A stretch of DNA of 64,000 bases from Cryptomeria japonica (taxonomy: Eukaryota > Streptophyta > Pinopsida > Cupressales > Cupressaceae). Below are positions 1 to 10,797 of this stretch, piece after piece. The DNA is taken from contig NC_081409.1 of assembly GCF_030272615.1 (NCBI RefSeq), positions 472,742,573-472,806,572 of the forward strand, given 5' to 3'. Under the pieces are notes generated by a model that saw only the letters and a list, made by a program, of their open reading frames with translations, was not told the origin of the DNA and made no database searches. Each line of letters opens with the position of its first letter. Positions within the stretch are counted from its first letter, which is position 1. Position numbers and translations under genes: made by a program.

Positions 1-3000
1 AGGAGGGTTGGAAATGACCTTATTCAAGTTCTCCTTGACAGCGCTCTTATAACTGATGATTGGTTCTGACATTATTTCTTCTCTCTATCTACTCACATTC
101 GTGTTGGGTCTGACCACTACCCTATAACTCTTATTGCTGACCCTATCAACAGGAGAAGGTATTTTCCCTTTAGGTTTGAAAAAATGTGGACTTTACATCC
201 GGATTTTACTCATAAAATTCAAGAATGGTAGAACATTTAAGTTGAGGGTACTTCCATGTATAGAGTTGTGAAGAAACTTAAAAGAATAAAAGATAACATA
301 AGGACCTAGAATAAATCCATCTTTGGGAATATTTTTGAGGCCAAAGGAAAAATTCAGGAAGACCTCAACAAAATTCAGGTCCAAATCCAAAAGGATGGAT
401 TCTCTACTGTGACAATTACAGAAGAAAATGAGTTCCTCAACAGATACCATGATATCATTGCTAAAGAAGAAGCTTTTTGGAAGTAGAGATCTAGATGTAT
501 TTGGCTGAAGGAAGGGGATAAGAATACCAGATTCTTCCATATGTCCACTATCAAACACAAAGCTGCTAATAAGATTAAAAAAATGATGGTGGACAATGTC
601 GAGCTGGTCAAGGAGGAGGAGATTAGAAATGAGGCAAAAAATTTCTTCTCTGATCTTCTTTGTAGGGTTCGGAGCTTGGATGATGATGTTCAAAATGCCT
701 TCCTCCAGAACATTCCTTGCCTTATTGATGAGCATAAGAATTCTCTTTTGACTTCCATCCCTTCAGACTTGGAGATCAGAAATGTTGTCTTTTGTTTTGA
801 GGGCAATAAAGCTCTTGGACCTAATGGCTTCCCTATGTTCTTCTTCCAAGAGTTCTGGGATATTGTTGGGAAAGATGTCTCCAATGGGGTTAAAGAATTT
901 TTTGGGGCAAGAAAATTACTAAAAGAAATTAATGGCACCTTCATTGCTTTGATCCCCAAAATTCAAGGAGCTAACTCCATGGATAAGTTTAGGCCTATTA
1001 GTTTATGCAGCTCTTTCTATAAGATAATTTCCAAGGTCCTCACCTCCAGACTCTTGAATTTCCTTCCCTCTTTGAACAGTCTTCAATAGAATGGTTTTGT
1101 GCCAGGAAGGCAAATTCTTGATTCCATCATTACTATCCATGAATATTCATTCCCTTTTTATGACCAAGAAGCAGGATTTTATTCTTAAGCTTGATCTCTC
1201 TAAGGCTTATGACTGGGTGGATTGGTCTTTCCTCATGGAGGTTCTCTTGGCTTTTGGCTTCTCTAACAAATGTGTAGACCTCTTCAAGAAGCTTATCTCC
1301 TTCACCTCCTTTGTTTTTCTTGTTAACGACTCCCCCTCCCCTTTCTTTAAAGCCTCCAGAGGTTTGAGGCAAGGGGATCCCATCTCCCCAATTCTCTTCA
1401 TCATAATGGCTGAATGCTTTGGAAGGTACATGGGAAGCATGGTGACTAGAGGTATCTTTAAAGGTCTTCAACCCTCTTCTGCTGATCACACCTGCTTCCA
1501 CAGGCAATTTGTGGATGACACCATCATTGTGGGGGATTCAAGTATTTTGGAAGCCAGAACCATGAAGGACACCCTGTGCAAGTTTGTGTCTGGTTCTATT
1601 CAGCTTATCAATTGGGTTAAAAGTGAAGTGTTTTTCATCAACACTCTCAAGAGAAGACAATATAGAATTAGTAGAATTCTGGAATGTCGGATTGCTGATC
1701 TCCCTACTAGCTAACTTGGCTTCCCCCTGGGCATATCTCCCCCTGATTCCTTTTGGAGATCTTTGGTGGACAAATTTTAGAGAAAGCTTGTTGGTTGGAA
1801 AGGTTCTCTCTTAAGTCAAGTTGGGAAGTTAGAACTTCTTAAAGTATCCCTTCAAAGCATTCCTATTTATGCTCTTAGTCTCTTCAGAATCCCAATTATG
1901 TATGCTGATGCTATTGAAAAAATCCAAAAAATAATTCTTTAGTCCTGGGTTGAGGAAAAGAAGAGAATGGCTTTAGTGGCTTGGGATAAGGTTTGTATAT
2001 CGAAAAGAAAGGGTGTTCTAGGTCCGAGGAGAATTGGGAGTCTCAATGAAGCTCTTTTATCTAAATAGATTTGGAGATTGTTCCACTCTGATAGTGAGTG
2101 GTGTGAAATTTTGAGAAGTAAGTATCCTCTCCTGTCTTCATCTCTTTTCTCTTTCATCAATTCTGATTTCAATATCAATGGATCTCACATTTGGAACCAT
2201 GCTTCTAAGTGTAAAGACAACATCGCCAAAGGGGTTAAATGGAGAGTTAGTAATGGTAGGAAAGACAGATTTTGGGAAGATCCCTGGTTGCTTGATAAGC
2301 CTTTTCTGTAAATCCCTGATTGGGCCCCTTTTGTTGCCCCTTGTAAAGGAATTTTTGGTTCCTTGGTTGGGGGTACTGGATAGGTGAAAAATGGAAAAAT
2401 ATTGAAGGTATACACCCTGGCCTCATCAATCTCAAGAAACACTTGTTTTTTGCTTGGCTGAATAATGAAGAAGATATTCTTATTTGGAAATTTGAGCCTA
2501 AAGACAACCTTACTATTTCTTCTATCTATGGACTGCTGACTCTGGCCCCCTAAGAGAACCCCTTCTGGTCTAAAGCTTGGATTAAGGGTCTTATTATGAA
2601 GATCAATATCTTCTACTGGACTATTCTCCAAAACAAAATTTTGACACTAGACAACCTGAAGATTAGAGGTTTTAATCTCCCCAATAGGTGTGTTTTGTGT
2701 CATGAGGAGGAAGAGTTTGTGGACCACTTGGCTATTCATTGTTCTTTCACTGTCTCTATTTGGGAAAGCTTTCTTAAGAATTTTTGTATGGAATGGGTGT
2801 TTTCTAACTCTATTCAAGATTTGTTCCATTCTTGGAGTTACCATTGGTCTAATCCCTCTTTGAGAACTTTGTGGCAGCTCTCTCTTCCTCACATCCTGTG
2901 GGGGATTTTGAAAGAAAGGTACAACTCCATCTTTAGGGATACTTCTCTCCCCTAGGCTATTGTTTTTTAGAAAACTCAAAGGGAAATAGTGGAGAACATC

Positions 3001-3645
3001 AGGATCACTGGAGAACCTTGCAATCATGTTAATTGCCTGGAAGCTCACATCCCCAATTCCTCGAACTTGAAGAGTGTTGTTAGGATTAATTCTAAACAAA
3101 GTAAGAGACTTGAAGCTAAATGGTACTCTCCCCCTCATGGATGGTTCAAAATCAACTTTGACTATGTTGCTAAAGGCAATCCTAGACCAACAGGATGTGG
3201 TGCAATTCTAAGAGATGAAAATGGCATTTGTAAGGACATTGTTGTTGTTCCTATAGGTTGCCAAACTAACCACATCGTGGAAGCCATGGATTCTATCCAA
3301 GGCATCCTTCTGGATAAAAGGTGGAGTTTTCCTTACCTCTGGATCGAGGGGGACTCTAATAATATCATTAACTACCTTAAAGGAATTACTAAGCCCTCAT
3401 GGACTATCAACAATATCATTAAGATTGCTAGGGATCTTATTAAAACCTTTGATAAATGATTTATCTCTCACATTTATCATGAAGCAAATGGCCCCGTTGA
3501 CTGGGCAACTAAGGTGGCGGTCACTCACGACAACATGATTACCTAGAAGGGTGAAGAGGATCTCCTTAATGATGCCAGATCGATCATTTCCATGGATCGA
3601 TATAACTGCACCTCAAAGATTTTAAATGAATTATATAATGATTAA
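1..3645 (+). pseudogene. LINE (non-LTR retrotransposon) ORF2, 5' truncated by window, decayed
   Basis: This is the second ORF of an L1-type plant LINE, which nicks target DNA and copies its own RNA into it. The window opens in the endonuclease end (SDH motif near 109-117). Next come the reverse transcriptase (motif FVDD near 1510-1521, RQGDPISP near 1369-1392), a zinc-knuckle region with a CVLCHEEEE start near 2690, and an RNase H domain at 3120-3459 with Asp and Glu residues in FDYVAKGN, VEAMDS and IEGDSNN. Most of it is in frame 1, with frameshifts near 1150 and 1700-2600. In-frame stops are mainly TAG (229, 307, 484, 1087), at codons where LINE proteins usually have Trp or Gln. The reading ends at TAA TAA (3643-3648). 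The endonuclease N-terminus and ORF1 lie outside the window. Confidence 0.9.
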
Positions 3646-3649
3646 TAAC

Positions 3650-5539
3650 ATGACTTGGAGGGCTAGTATTAATTATTATTGTGTCAATACCAATAATGAT
3701 AAGATGAATGCCACCTTCTCCCATGCTTTCTAGGTTTTTGGGGTCGCTTCTAGAGATTTCTTTCCTGTAGCTATCTACAACTCTCAATTTTTTGGTTTGA
3801 GCTATGAAATCATGGGAGGTAACAAGCATCGCTACGAGCCCAATAATTGTAAGGAATGGAAAAAAAAGGAGGAAATCTGAATTATCTTGTAGAAGGGCGG
3901 GCTAACAAAGTATATGGAAAGACTCCATGGGAGGGATGCTAAAATCACTAAGTTTTTCAGCAAAAATTGGAGGAAGGGCACCCTGAAGATGGGAGATCAA
4001 ACTATCACTATTGACGAAGACCTCATTGCTCAGGTGATAGGTCTCTGGAGGGAGGGTAGTAATTTTTACAGGGACATAAATCTTAGCAAGGAGGCCATCA
4101 AGCGATACCCTAAAACTACTAAGGAGAAGAAGCACCTAGTTAAGCTTAGAAAGACCTACTACCCTCCCAGGGATTTTGCTAAGCCTTGGAGGGAGGTTAT
4201 GTTTGCAATAATGTGCTACATCACTCTGGATGGTAGATTTACCAAAGTTTATGGCTACCATTTTGTGTTGCTCAACCATTTCAGATATGAAGACAAAGTT
4301 AACATACCTTATTTCCTTATTTGCTCGATGAATACCACTATCAAAGCCCATAGAGAGAACCCCAAGGGAGACACTGCTATGCACCAAGGTCTTATGGTTC
4401 TAATATATGATCATATTAAAGCTAATCAAATCGCCCTTCCCCAACTTTCCATCTCTGATTCTAAGGAGGAAGGGTCAAACTCTGATTTTTCTGTGGGTGA
4501 GGATTCTGGCAATGATTCAAAAAGTGAGACTAAGGAGAGTCTGAAGGACTCTGAGGTTGAATTTGGTAAGAAAAGAAAACAGGTGAGCAATAAGCCATCC
4601 TCTTCTAAGGGCAAGAAAAAAAGAAAATAGAAGGTCTTCCAAATTCACTCTTCCTCCTTGGAAGAGGTCTTTGAGGACTCTGAAAAGGATGACTCTCCGT
4701 CCCCTCGGAAGAAGAAACCTAAATCTTCCTTTCAAAAAAGGAAAAAGCAGAAAAGGCAGGGCAATTTCAAGTTGGAGTCAAAAGACAAAGAGCATAGCAA
4801 GGATTCTAATGCGGACCAAAAAGTTGAGGAGGAGATTACGGGGGATGGTTTCAACCAGAGTGTTGGTGGTGATGTCGATCAGATTATCAGTGGAGAAGTT
4901 CCCAAAACTTATTAGGCCATGGTTGGTGAAAAAAGCCCCCCTTTAAACCCTTTTTTTGAGAGTTTGAATGGGTTTGTGGATACCATCGACTGGCTCATAA
5001 ATAATCACAAGAAAGTTGTGGAGGTAAACAAGAAACTGAGTCATAGGGTTCAAATTATGGAGACAATCAGCATCGGTGAAGGTAAATCCATGGCTGAATA
5101 TGTTGATGATTTGGGAAAGACTATTGCCAGAGCTGAAGAGATTATGGATGCCTTCAACCCAAGGTTTGAGCAAGTGGAGAAGGTCCTGGAGGAAATTAAA
5201 AATAATGACACTGCTAGGGACCAAAGAATGGTGGATGCTGAAAAAAGACTCAACAAAATCGATACCTGTCTTAGAAGCATTATTGAACAAAGTTATAACA
5301 TTCTAAAGGCCTCAACTGACACCATCAAAATCTTGATCAGTAAGCTAGAGAATGAGAAGGGATCCATGGAGTATAAACCTAACATGGAAGGCATGGGAGA
5401 TGTGCAAGGACCAAGAACGAGGACCAGAGGCAAGAAGAGGGAGAAAAAGACAAACAAGGAAATCGAAGAGCTCAAAGTTGCTTCAGAAAATTATGACCTA
5501 TTGGTCATCAAGGCTGTTGATCTTCTTAAGTCCATGTAG
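3650..5539 (+). pseudogene. Unknown 630-codon ORF directly downstream of LINE ORF2 (candidate LINE ORF3)
   Basis: One frame runs 630 codons from the ATG at 3650 to the TAG at 5537, broken by about five point stops (near 3728, 3880, 3892, 4628 and 4913; four TAG, one TGA) and no frameshift. The N-terminal 250 residues look globular, with motifs such as KYMERLHGRD and DEDLIAQVIGLW. Residues about 265-430 are Ser/Lys/Glu-rich and highly charged, with basic stretches such as KGKKKRK. The last 200 residues look helical and coiled-coil-like, ending in a basic patch. I do not recognise the family. The start lies 4 nt after the ORF2 stop, so it may be a third LINE ORF translated by reinitiation. Alternatively it is a separate sequence into which the LINE end was placed. 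It has no CCHC knuckle or endonuclease of the kind plant LINE ORF1/ORF2 carry. Confidence 0.65.
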
Positions 5540-6479
5540 GTGTTGTTAGCCGACTAGGTCTTTTTCTGGATTTTTATGCTTTGTTGTTCCTAGTCTTTTG
5601 ATGTTCATTCGGATTACTGGCCTTCTTGCCAATCTTTTGTATTTTGTCATTATGTTGGTCTAGTTGTTCTTTCTTCTATTCTTTTTGTCAAACGTTTCAG
5701 GTCCTTAAAACTTGTTTTCTAATTAATCAAAACAGAGAAAATGAGTGCAGAAGAAAACAATTGTTTTCACGACAAGATTTTAAAAACCCCAAAAGAAAAA
5801 TGAAACCCTAGCCTTTCAATTAGCCAATGGGAATATTTCGTTTAAAATATTTCCCCCTCTCAACTTAACAATATAATAACTTATCTTTCCTATTTCTTTT
5901 ATGGGATTTCAAAAATCAACTTGAAATAAAAATCACAACATTATTAAAACATTAAAATATAATAGATAGGGTAATTATTTATTATTTACCATTATTATCA
6001 TTATTATTTCTAATTACTCAAAATATCGTTATTGATAAAAATCATTTAAATAAACAAACCCATAATAATTAAATAAAGATTAAATTTCAACATTAGATAA
6101 ATAAAATAATTAAAATAAATTACACAACCAACTCATCACTATAAATAATTATCGTGATTAAATAGATTAAATAATTAATCGATTACTATAGTCAATAAAC
6201 CACAATTTAAATAAATTAAATAGACTAAATAATCAACTCACCATGCCACATACTCACAAATCATGATGACTGACTCGACATGGCAAAATTGGCCAAGACT
6301 GAGGACAAGTACTTAACAACAACCTAGACCTAGAGTGTGGGTAGGGAACCGGTGACACCTCTGAACTACATATTTCCATCGGGAAGAGACATGCTCGCAC
6401 CTATAAAGCCAGGGGAGCTCGCACCCGGTTGCCCAAGAGGAATGAATTTCTTAGTACCTGCAACCATAACAAAGATACA

Positions 6480-6545
<66 letters not shown>

Positions 6546-6966
6546 AAACAGGTAGGTGGAGGGATATCGCAACGACACATCCCTCTTGTAATGAGTGATG
6601 TGACGTTGATCCCCCCATGAAGATAGTCAAATAGTATCCATAGAGTGAACATATAACATGAAACATCACATCATAGGTGAATCAAACTAGGGTTATTATG
6701 TCCATTCCAAATGAAGCATGGTCCATAAAATCTATCAAAGCACATGATAACCAGAATGCCATTACTAACCAAATAGGAATCATAACTAGTCATGAGCACA
6801 GTCAATAACATCAATAGTATAAGGTCATGTAATGTTTATCATCAATTTTATCAACTAGGAACGTAAATAGTCATAATTAATATCCATGCATCACATAAAT
6901 CAAATCATATCCATCGCACAAAATAAATGTCCGATCAAGTCAATCCAAAATGAAACAAGAGTTTGC
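5540..6966. other. Non-coding stretch
   Basis: The first 200 bases are T-rich and could be the 3' untranslated end of the LINE unit. From 5800 to 6250 it is very AT-rich with many ATTAAAT-like words. From 6250 to 6970 it is more balanced and carries a long (TA)n tract. I see no ORF, LTR or RNA gene I can support. The short ORFs here rich in Tyr and Ile are translations of the TA repeat. Confidence 0.6.
6485..6543. repeat. (AT)n microsatellite
   Basis: Fifty-nine bases of uninterrupted AT dinucleotide, likely to vary in length between individuals. Confidence 0.98.
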
Positions 6967-9554
6967 TCAAGAGTGGGAATTACAAAGAGTCATTGAAATA
7001 TCTTCATTATGAGAAAAGGGAAATTGACCTTGACTAGAATAACTTTCACTTGTATCAACCATGACAAAGGACTCAGGAGAATCTACGACTAATTCTTGAT
7101 CTTCACATGTGTCTGCGAACTTATCAGAATAAAAAATGTGTGAAGAACTAGATTCTAAACACTATCATCATTGGTAGATAAATCAGATAACTCAGATGCT
7201 GAAACTTCTACCCAATCCTCAACAAATTTATAAATTTTATCAATATGTAGATAGTGGTTTCCCATACCTGCTAACTTGAACAAAATTTGGGCATGAGGAT
7301 CATTAGATTTCACCACCATGTACTTGGTTTCTCTTTCATAAGTGAGTTTTTTCATACCTCCCTTAACTAGAATTTTGGCTTGAGTCATATCCATGTGCAA
7401 CTTATCGCCTACATCTTTTCAAAAATTGCATCCCAACAACCTCCCATACGAAGCAGAAACATCAACAACCAAGACAATCATTTTAATCTTCTTTTCTGGG
7501 AATGACACGAATACAAACTATGCATCCTCAATTTTCCCAACAAGAGGTACTTGCTTGTTTTCCTTAGAATAAAAAATGACCAAAAATTTTAGTCAGTATC
7601 AAACCAAGGGCATTAGCGATCTTGAGATGCATTACATTATCTGAGGCCCCATAATCAATAATACAGTTGCTCAACTTGAAACCATTTATTAATAAGGAAA
7701 TATAGAAAGGATCTATTTTTCTAGGTACTGATGAAGGAATAGTAATCAGGTTATTGAGAATATTTTTAGGCTTAGATAAAACAAGGTTATTTTGGGAAGA
7801 ATTCACAACAAGTTGAGAATCTCTATCCTTTACAAATTTGACCAACCTATCAAACTGGTCAGGATTAGACTGTAGGTACTCAACTTATGACATTTGAATA
7901 TTGGTCTTTTTAGCATGGTCAATTATATAAAAAGACTGATAAGAACTTGACAAAGTAGGTAAAGACACATCATGGGGTTTGGTATTATTGACATTGGTCT
8001 TAGATAAATTTGAAATTATGGGGGGTTGAGTAGGAGCACTTACTTGGTTATCACTTGGAGTAATTTTGGGTAATGTAGGAAGAGGAATTCCCCTCTTTGC
8101 AATTGCAACTAGAAATTGAGGAGTGTCCTTCTTCTTTGTTCCATCATCTTTAGAATGATCAGGCTGATTATGAGAATAAGTGAGAATGACATTAATACTA
8201 GCATCAACCACCTTTGGAGATTCTTCAAAATGCATGTAACCAATTGTAGACTCGCCAACAAATTCTTCATCATTCTCTTGGAAAAGACCTGCAACATCTT
8301 CCTCAGAAGATTGGAAATCACCTCATTCGACTTCAAAGTACCCAATTGCTGATTTGGAAGGTGGGGCTTCAAGAGCCAATCTCTCCAGAGGAGGAGGCAG
8401 TTTTGCTTGATTCTTTGCAACATAGATACTGGCATTATTGGGGCATGTTTGTCATGGAACATCCTTATATGGAGTAGGGTAAGATGTCTATAAAATTTGT
8501 TTCTTCAAGATGAGAACTTCATTTGCAAGCCTTTGTATCATAGTATCAGTGATATTTGAGGAAGGAGAACCAAAAAATTCTAGAACAAAGAAACTTACTT
8601 TTTCTTTGTTAGGGTCTTTCTTGATTTTTCTAGCAAGAATCAAGTGGTCTTCAATTTCCACTGCTTGAGTTTGTGCAACTGTCTAATTAGCTAGAGTTCT
8701 TCTTAACAAGAAGCTAGCTTCCAGAAACTGAGCATTGATAAAGAAACATTCAATATTTTAAGCAGTAGGCTGAGAATTGATAGGAATTATATTCTTGAGT
8801 CTATTGAACTTAACAATGAAATCTCTCATGGGCTCATGTGGTTCCTTCTTCATAGAAGTCAACTAAGCCAATAGAGTGTGAGCATCTGCTGCTAGTTTGA
8901 AGTGTGCCTCAAAATAAATTTTGAGAACATCCCAAAATTTAATAGTCAAAGGCACCAAATAGTAAAACCAATTGGCTGCAATGCCTTGCAATATCTCAAC
9001 AAAGAGATGAACAGCTACATCTTCATATTTAACACCAAGAATTCCACATGCAATATAAAAAAGCGGCAATGTGTTCATTTGGGTGTTGTTTTCCATCTCC
9101 AAAAAACTTAGGAAGATTATTCTAAGTGCCTTGTGGAAGGGGATGGAGAGGTGGAGTCAAGTTAAGAGGACCAAAATTTTATCCCTAAGGACCTTGAGCT
9201 ACCATTGATACTGTATTTTGAAAAGGTTGATATGGAGGTATCATAAACCTTTGAACTTGTGGTATTACCAAAGTTCCCTGAAGCACTGGAAGCTTCACTT
9301 AGAATAGGAGATCTTTCATTGGTAGGAGGATAACTTCTTGTTCACTGCAAAGGAGATATTGATCTAGGAGGAAAATAGTCAAAATTGTTCTTTTGTAATA
9401 GCTCAAAAATATGATCAACAATACCTTGATTCCGCCTCCGATGAGTGTAACTTTGACCAGGCAAATTAGCAACTTTTAAAAACTTATCAAAAGAAGAAAT
9501 AATGATAACAATAAAAATAAGAAAGGAATACTTGTATACTTCAAATAAAAACAT
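6967..9554 (-). pseudogene. G1: Ty3/gypsy gag-protease remnant
   Basis: Read on the minus strand from about 9554 to 6967, this is a decayed gag followed by an aspartic protease. The capsid region (9102-8700) includes AANWFYYLVP and DVLKIYFEAHF, typical of retrotransposon gag. The protease region near 7660 reads CIIDYGASDNVM, with Tyr in place of the usual Ser/Thr of the catalytic D-S/T-G-A motif. After it comes the SYGRLLG stretch usual at the protease end. A single frame carries most of 9102-7564, broken by stops. Frameshifts occur near 9075 and 7160, after which the reading continues in another frame to a TGA at 6967. No reverse transcriptase or integrase follows, so the unit is truncated or never carried pol. 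Its PBS and LTR lie immediately to the right. Confidence 0.8.
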
Positions 9555-9577
9555 GAGGCTTTTGAATGCATATCATA

Positions 9578-9595
9578 TCCCCAGTAGAGTCGCCA
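9578..9595 (-). other. Primer binding site of G1
   Basis: On the minus strand, TGGCGACTCTACTGGGGA lies 9 nt inside the LTR end. Its sequence and position fit the tRNA primer site used by many plant Ty3/gypsy elements. I cannot name the tRNA with certainty. Confidence 0.75.
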
Positions 9596-9604
9596 AAAAA
9601 TCAT

Positions 9605-10761
9605 TGATTGAAAATTTTGTCAACTCAAGAAGATTTTGCAAACTTATGGTTTCAACGTAAGCAACACAAGATTAAATCTCTCCTAGTTATTAATGGAAGG
9701 CTCCCCTGTGTGATTCACTACTCTATTATAGTAAAATAAGATATAATTTCTAACTTCTATTCTAACATTGGTGGTACATCATCCTATCCTCTTTTTTCAA
9801 GAGATATTATTCTCTTCCTCTCTTTTCAAGAAAGAATTTATAATATAGAGCAACAATAATTATTGCAATTTATTTGTTACAAATTAACTTGGAAATCAAG
9901 AACAATATAATATAGATAAGAAAAGAAGAAAAGTGTCCATAAAGGTGCAAAGAGCTTTGTTGCTTCTCTGGGACTTGAAAGAGTACTTAAGCTGAAAGTC
10001 TTAAATTCATTGTTGTTCTATCAACCTTTTTACAAATTCTTCTGTAACCCAAATATTTAACAAAGAAAATCAAAATAAAGCTCAAAGTCTTTAAAATGAT
10101 TCTTAGCTTCACCTTTGATAATGATTTTATGAAATAATAATATGAAGCTCAAAGTCTTCAAGTTCTTGTTTTCTTTTCCAAGATTACATAGTCAAACATA
10201 AAGTCTTCAAAGTGAAACCTTAATATATAAATCAACTATTTTTTACTTGAAAATACCAAAATGAAGCACAAAGTCTTCAAAATGATATTACAATTACCAA
10301 TTCCTTATTCTAACAAAAATAGTCAAGATATGACACAAAGTTCGCAAGTTAACAATTGTCTCTACACTTTAATGATATTCTATCAACACACCTTTACTTG
10401 AGTAAATAAGAATTTACAATGAAAATAACATAAGAACACTCTCACCATAGACACAAATGAATCCAACACAAATTCTGGATGCCAAAGCTTTCTTCTTATT
10501 TCATCAAATTTGCAAAATCACAAGAGAAACACAAGGTTTCACTTTTGCTCTTCACTTCAGTAGAGTTTTGACATATAGATTAAAGATAATAGGTATAAAT
10601 TACAATGAGAAACCTCATATATATAGGAGAGAGGTGTGACATAAAACTAGGAAAACTACAACTAATTTGTGACCAAGTCAAAGGTAGAGTTCAATTTGAC
10701 TTAGGACATGTGCATTGCCTAAGTGCAAAAACTAAATAAAAAATTGACACTTAAGGTGTCA
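9605..10761 (-). mobile_element. LTR of G1 (5' LTR, minus orientation)
   Basis: The inner end is set by the PBS: on the minus strand the LTR ends ...TTTTCAATCA before the spacer and PBS. The outer end is tentative. The minus-strand sequence TGACACC at 10761 opens a 7-bp inverted repeat (TTGACAC/GTGTCAA), giving an LTR of about 1.16 kb. A TATATATA sequence at about 10616-10627 (minus strand) with a pyrimidine-rich flank is a plausible core promoter. I cannot confirm the boundary because no partner LTR is present in the window. Confidence 0.6.
10076..10345. repeat. Imperfect tandem repeat inside the G1 LTR
   Basis: About five units spaced 55-70 bp apart carry the core CTCAAAGTCTTCAAAATGA or close variants (near 10078, 10145, 10198, 10265 and 10335). 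Such arrays are common in LTR U3 regions, where they can act as enhancers; here that role is inference. Confidence 0.7.
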
Positions 10762-10797
10762 ATGTCTTATTTAGAAATGCATATACTATGAAATTTA

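Noticed and set aside
6401-6669. Several overlapping ORFs with long Tyr-Ile runs
   Set aside because: They are translations of the (AT)n microsatellite on both strands.
5540-6966. Second LTR of G1
   Set aside because: I could not find the LTR repeat core, the TATA region or the terminal sequence of 9605-10761 here.
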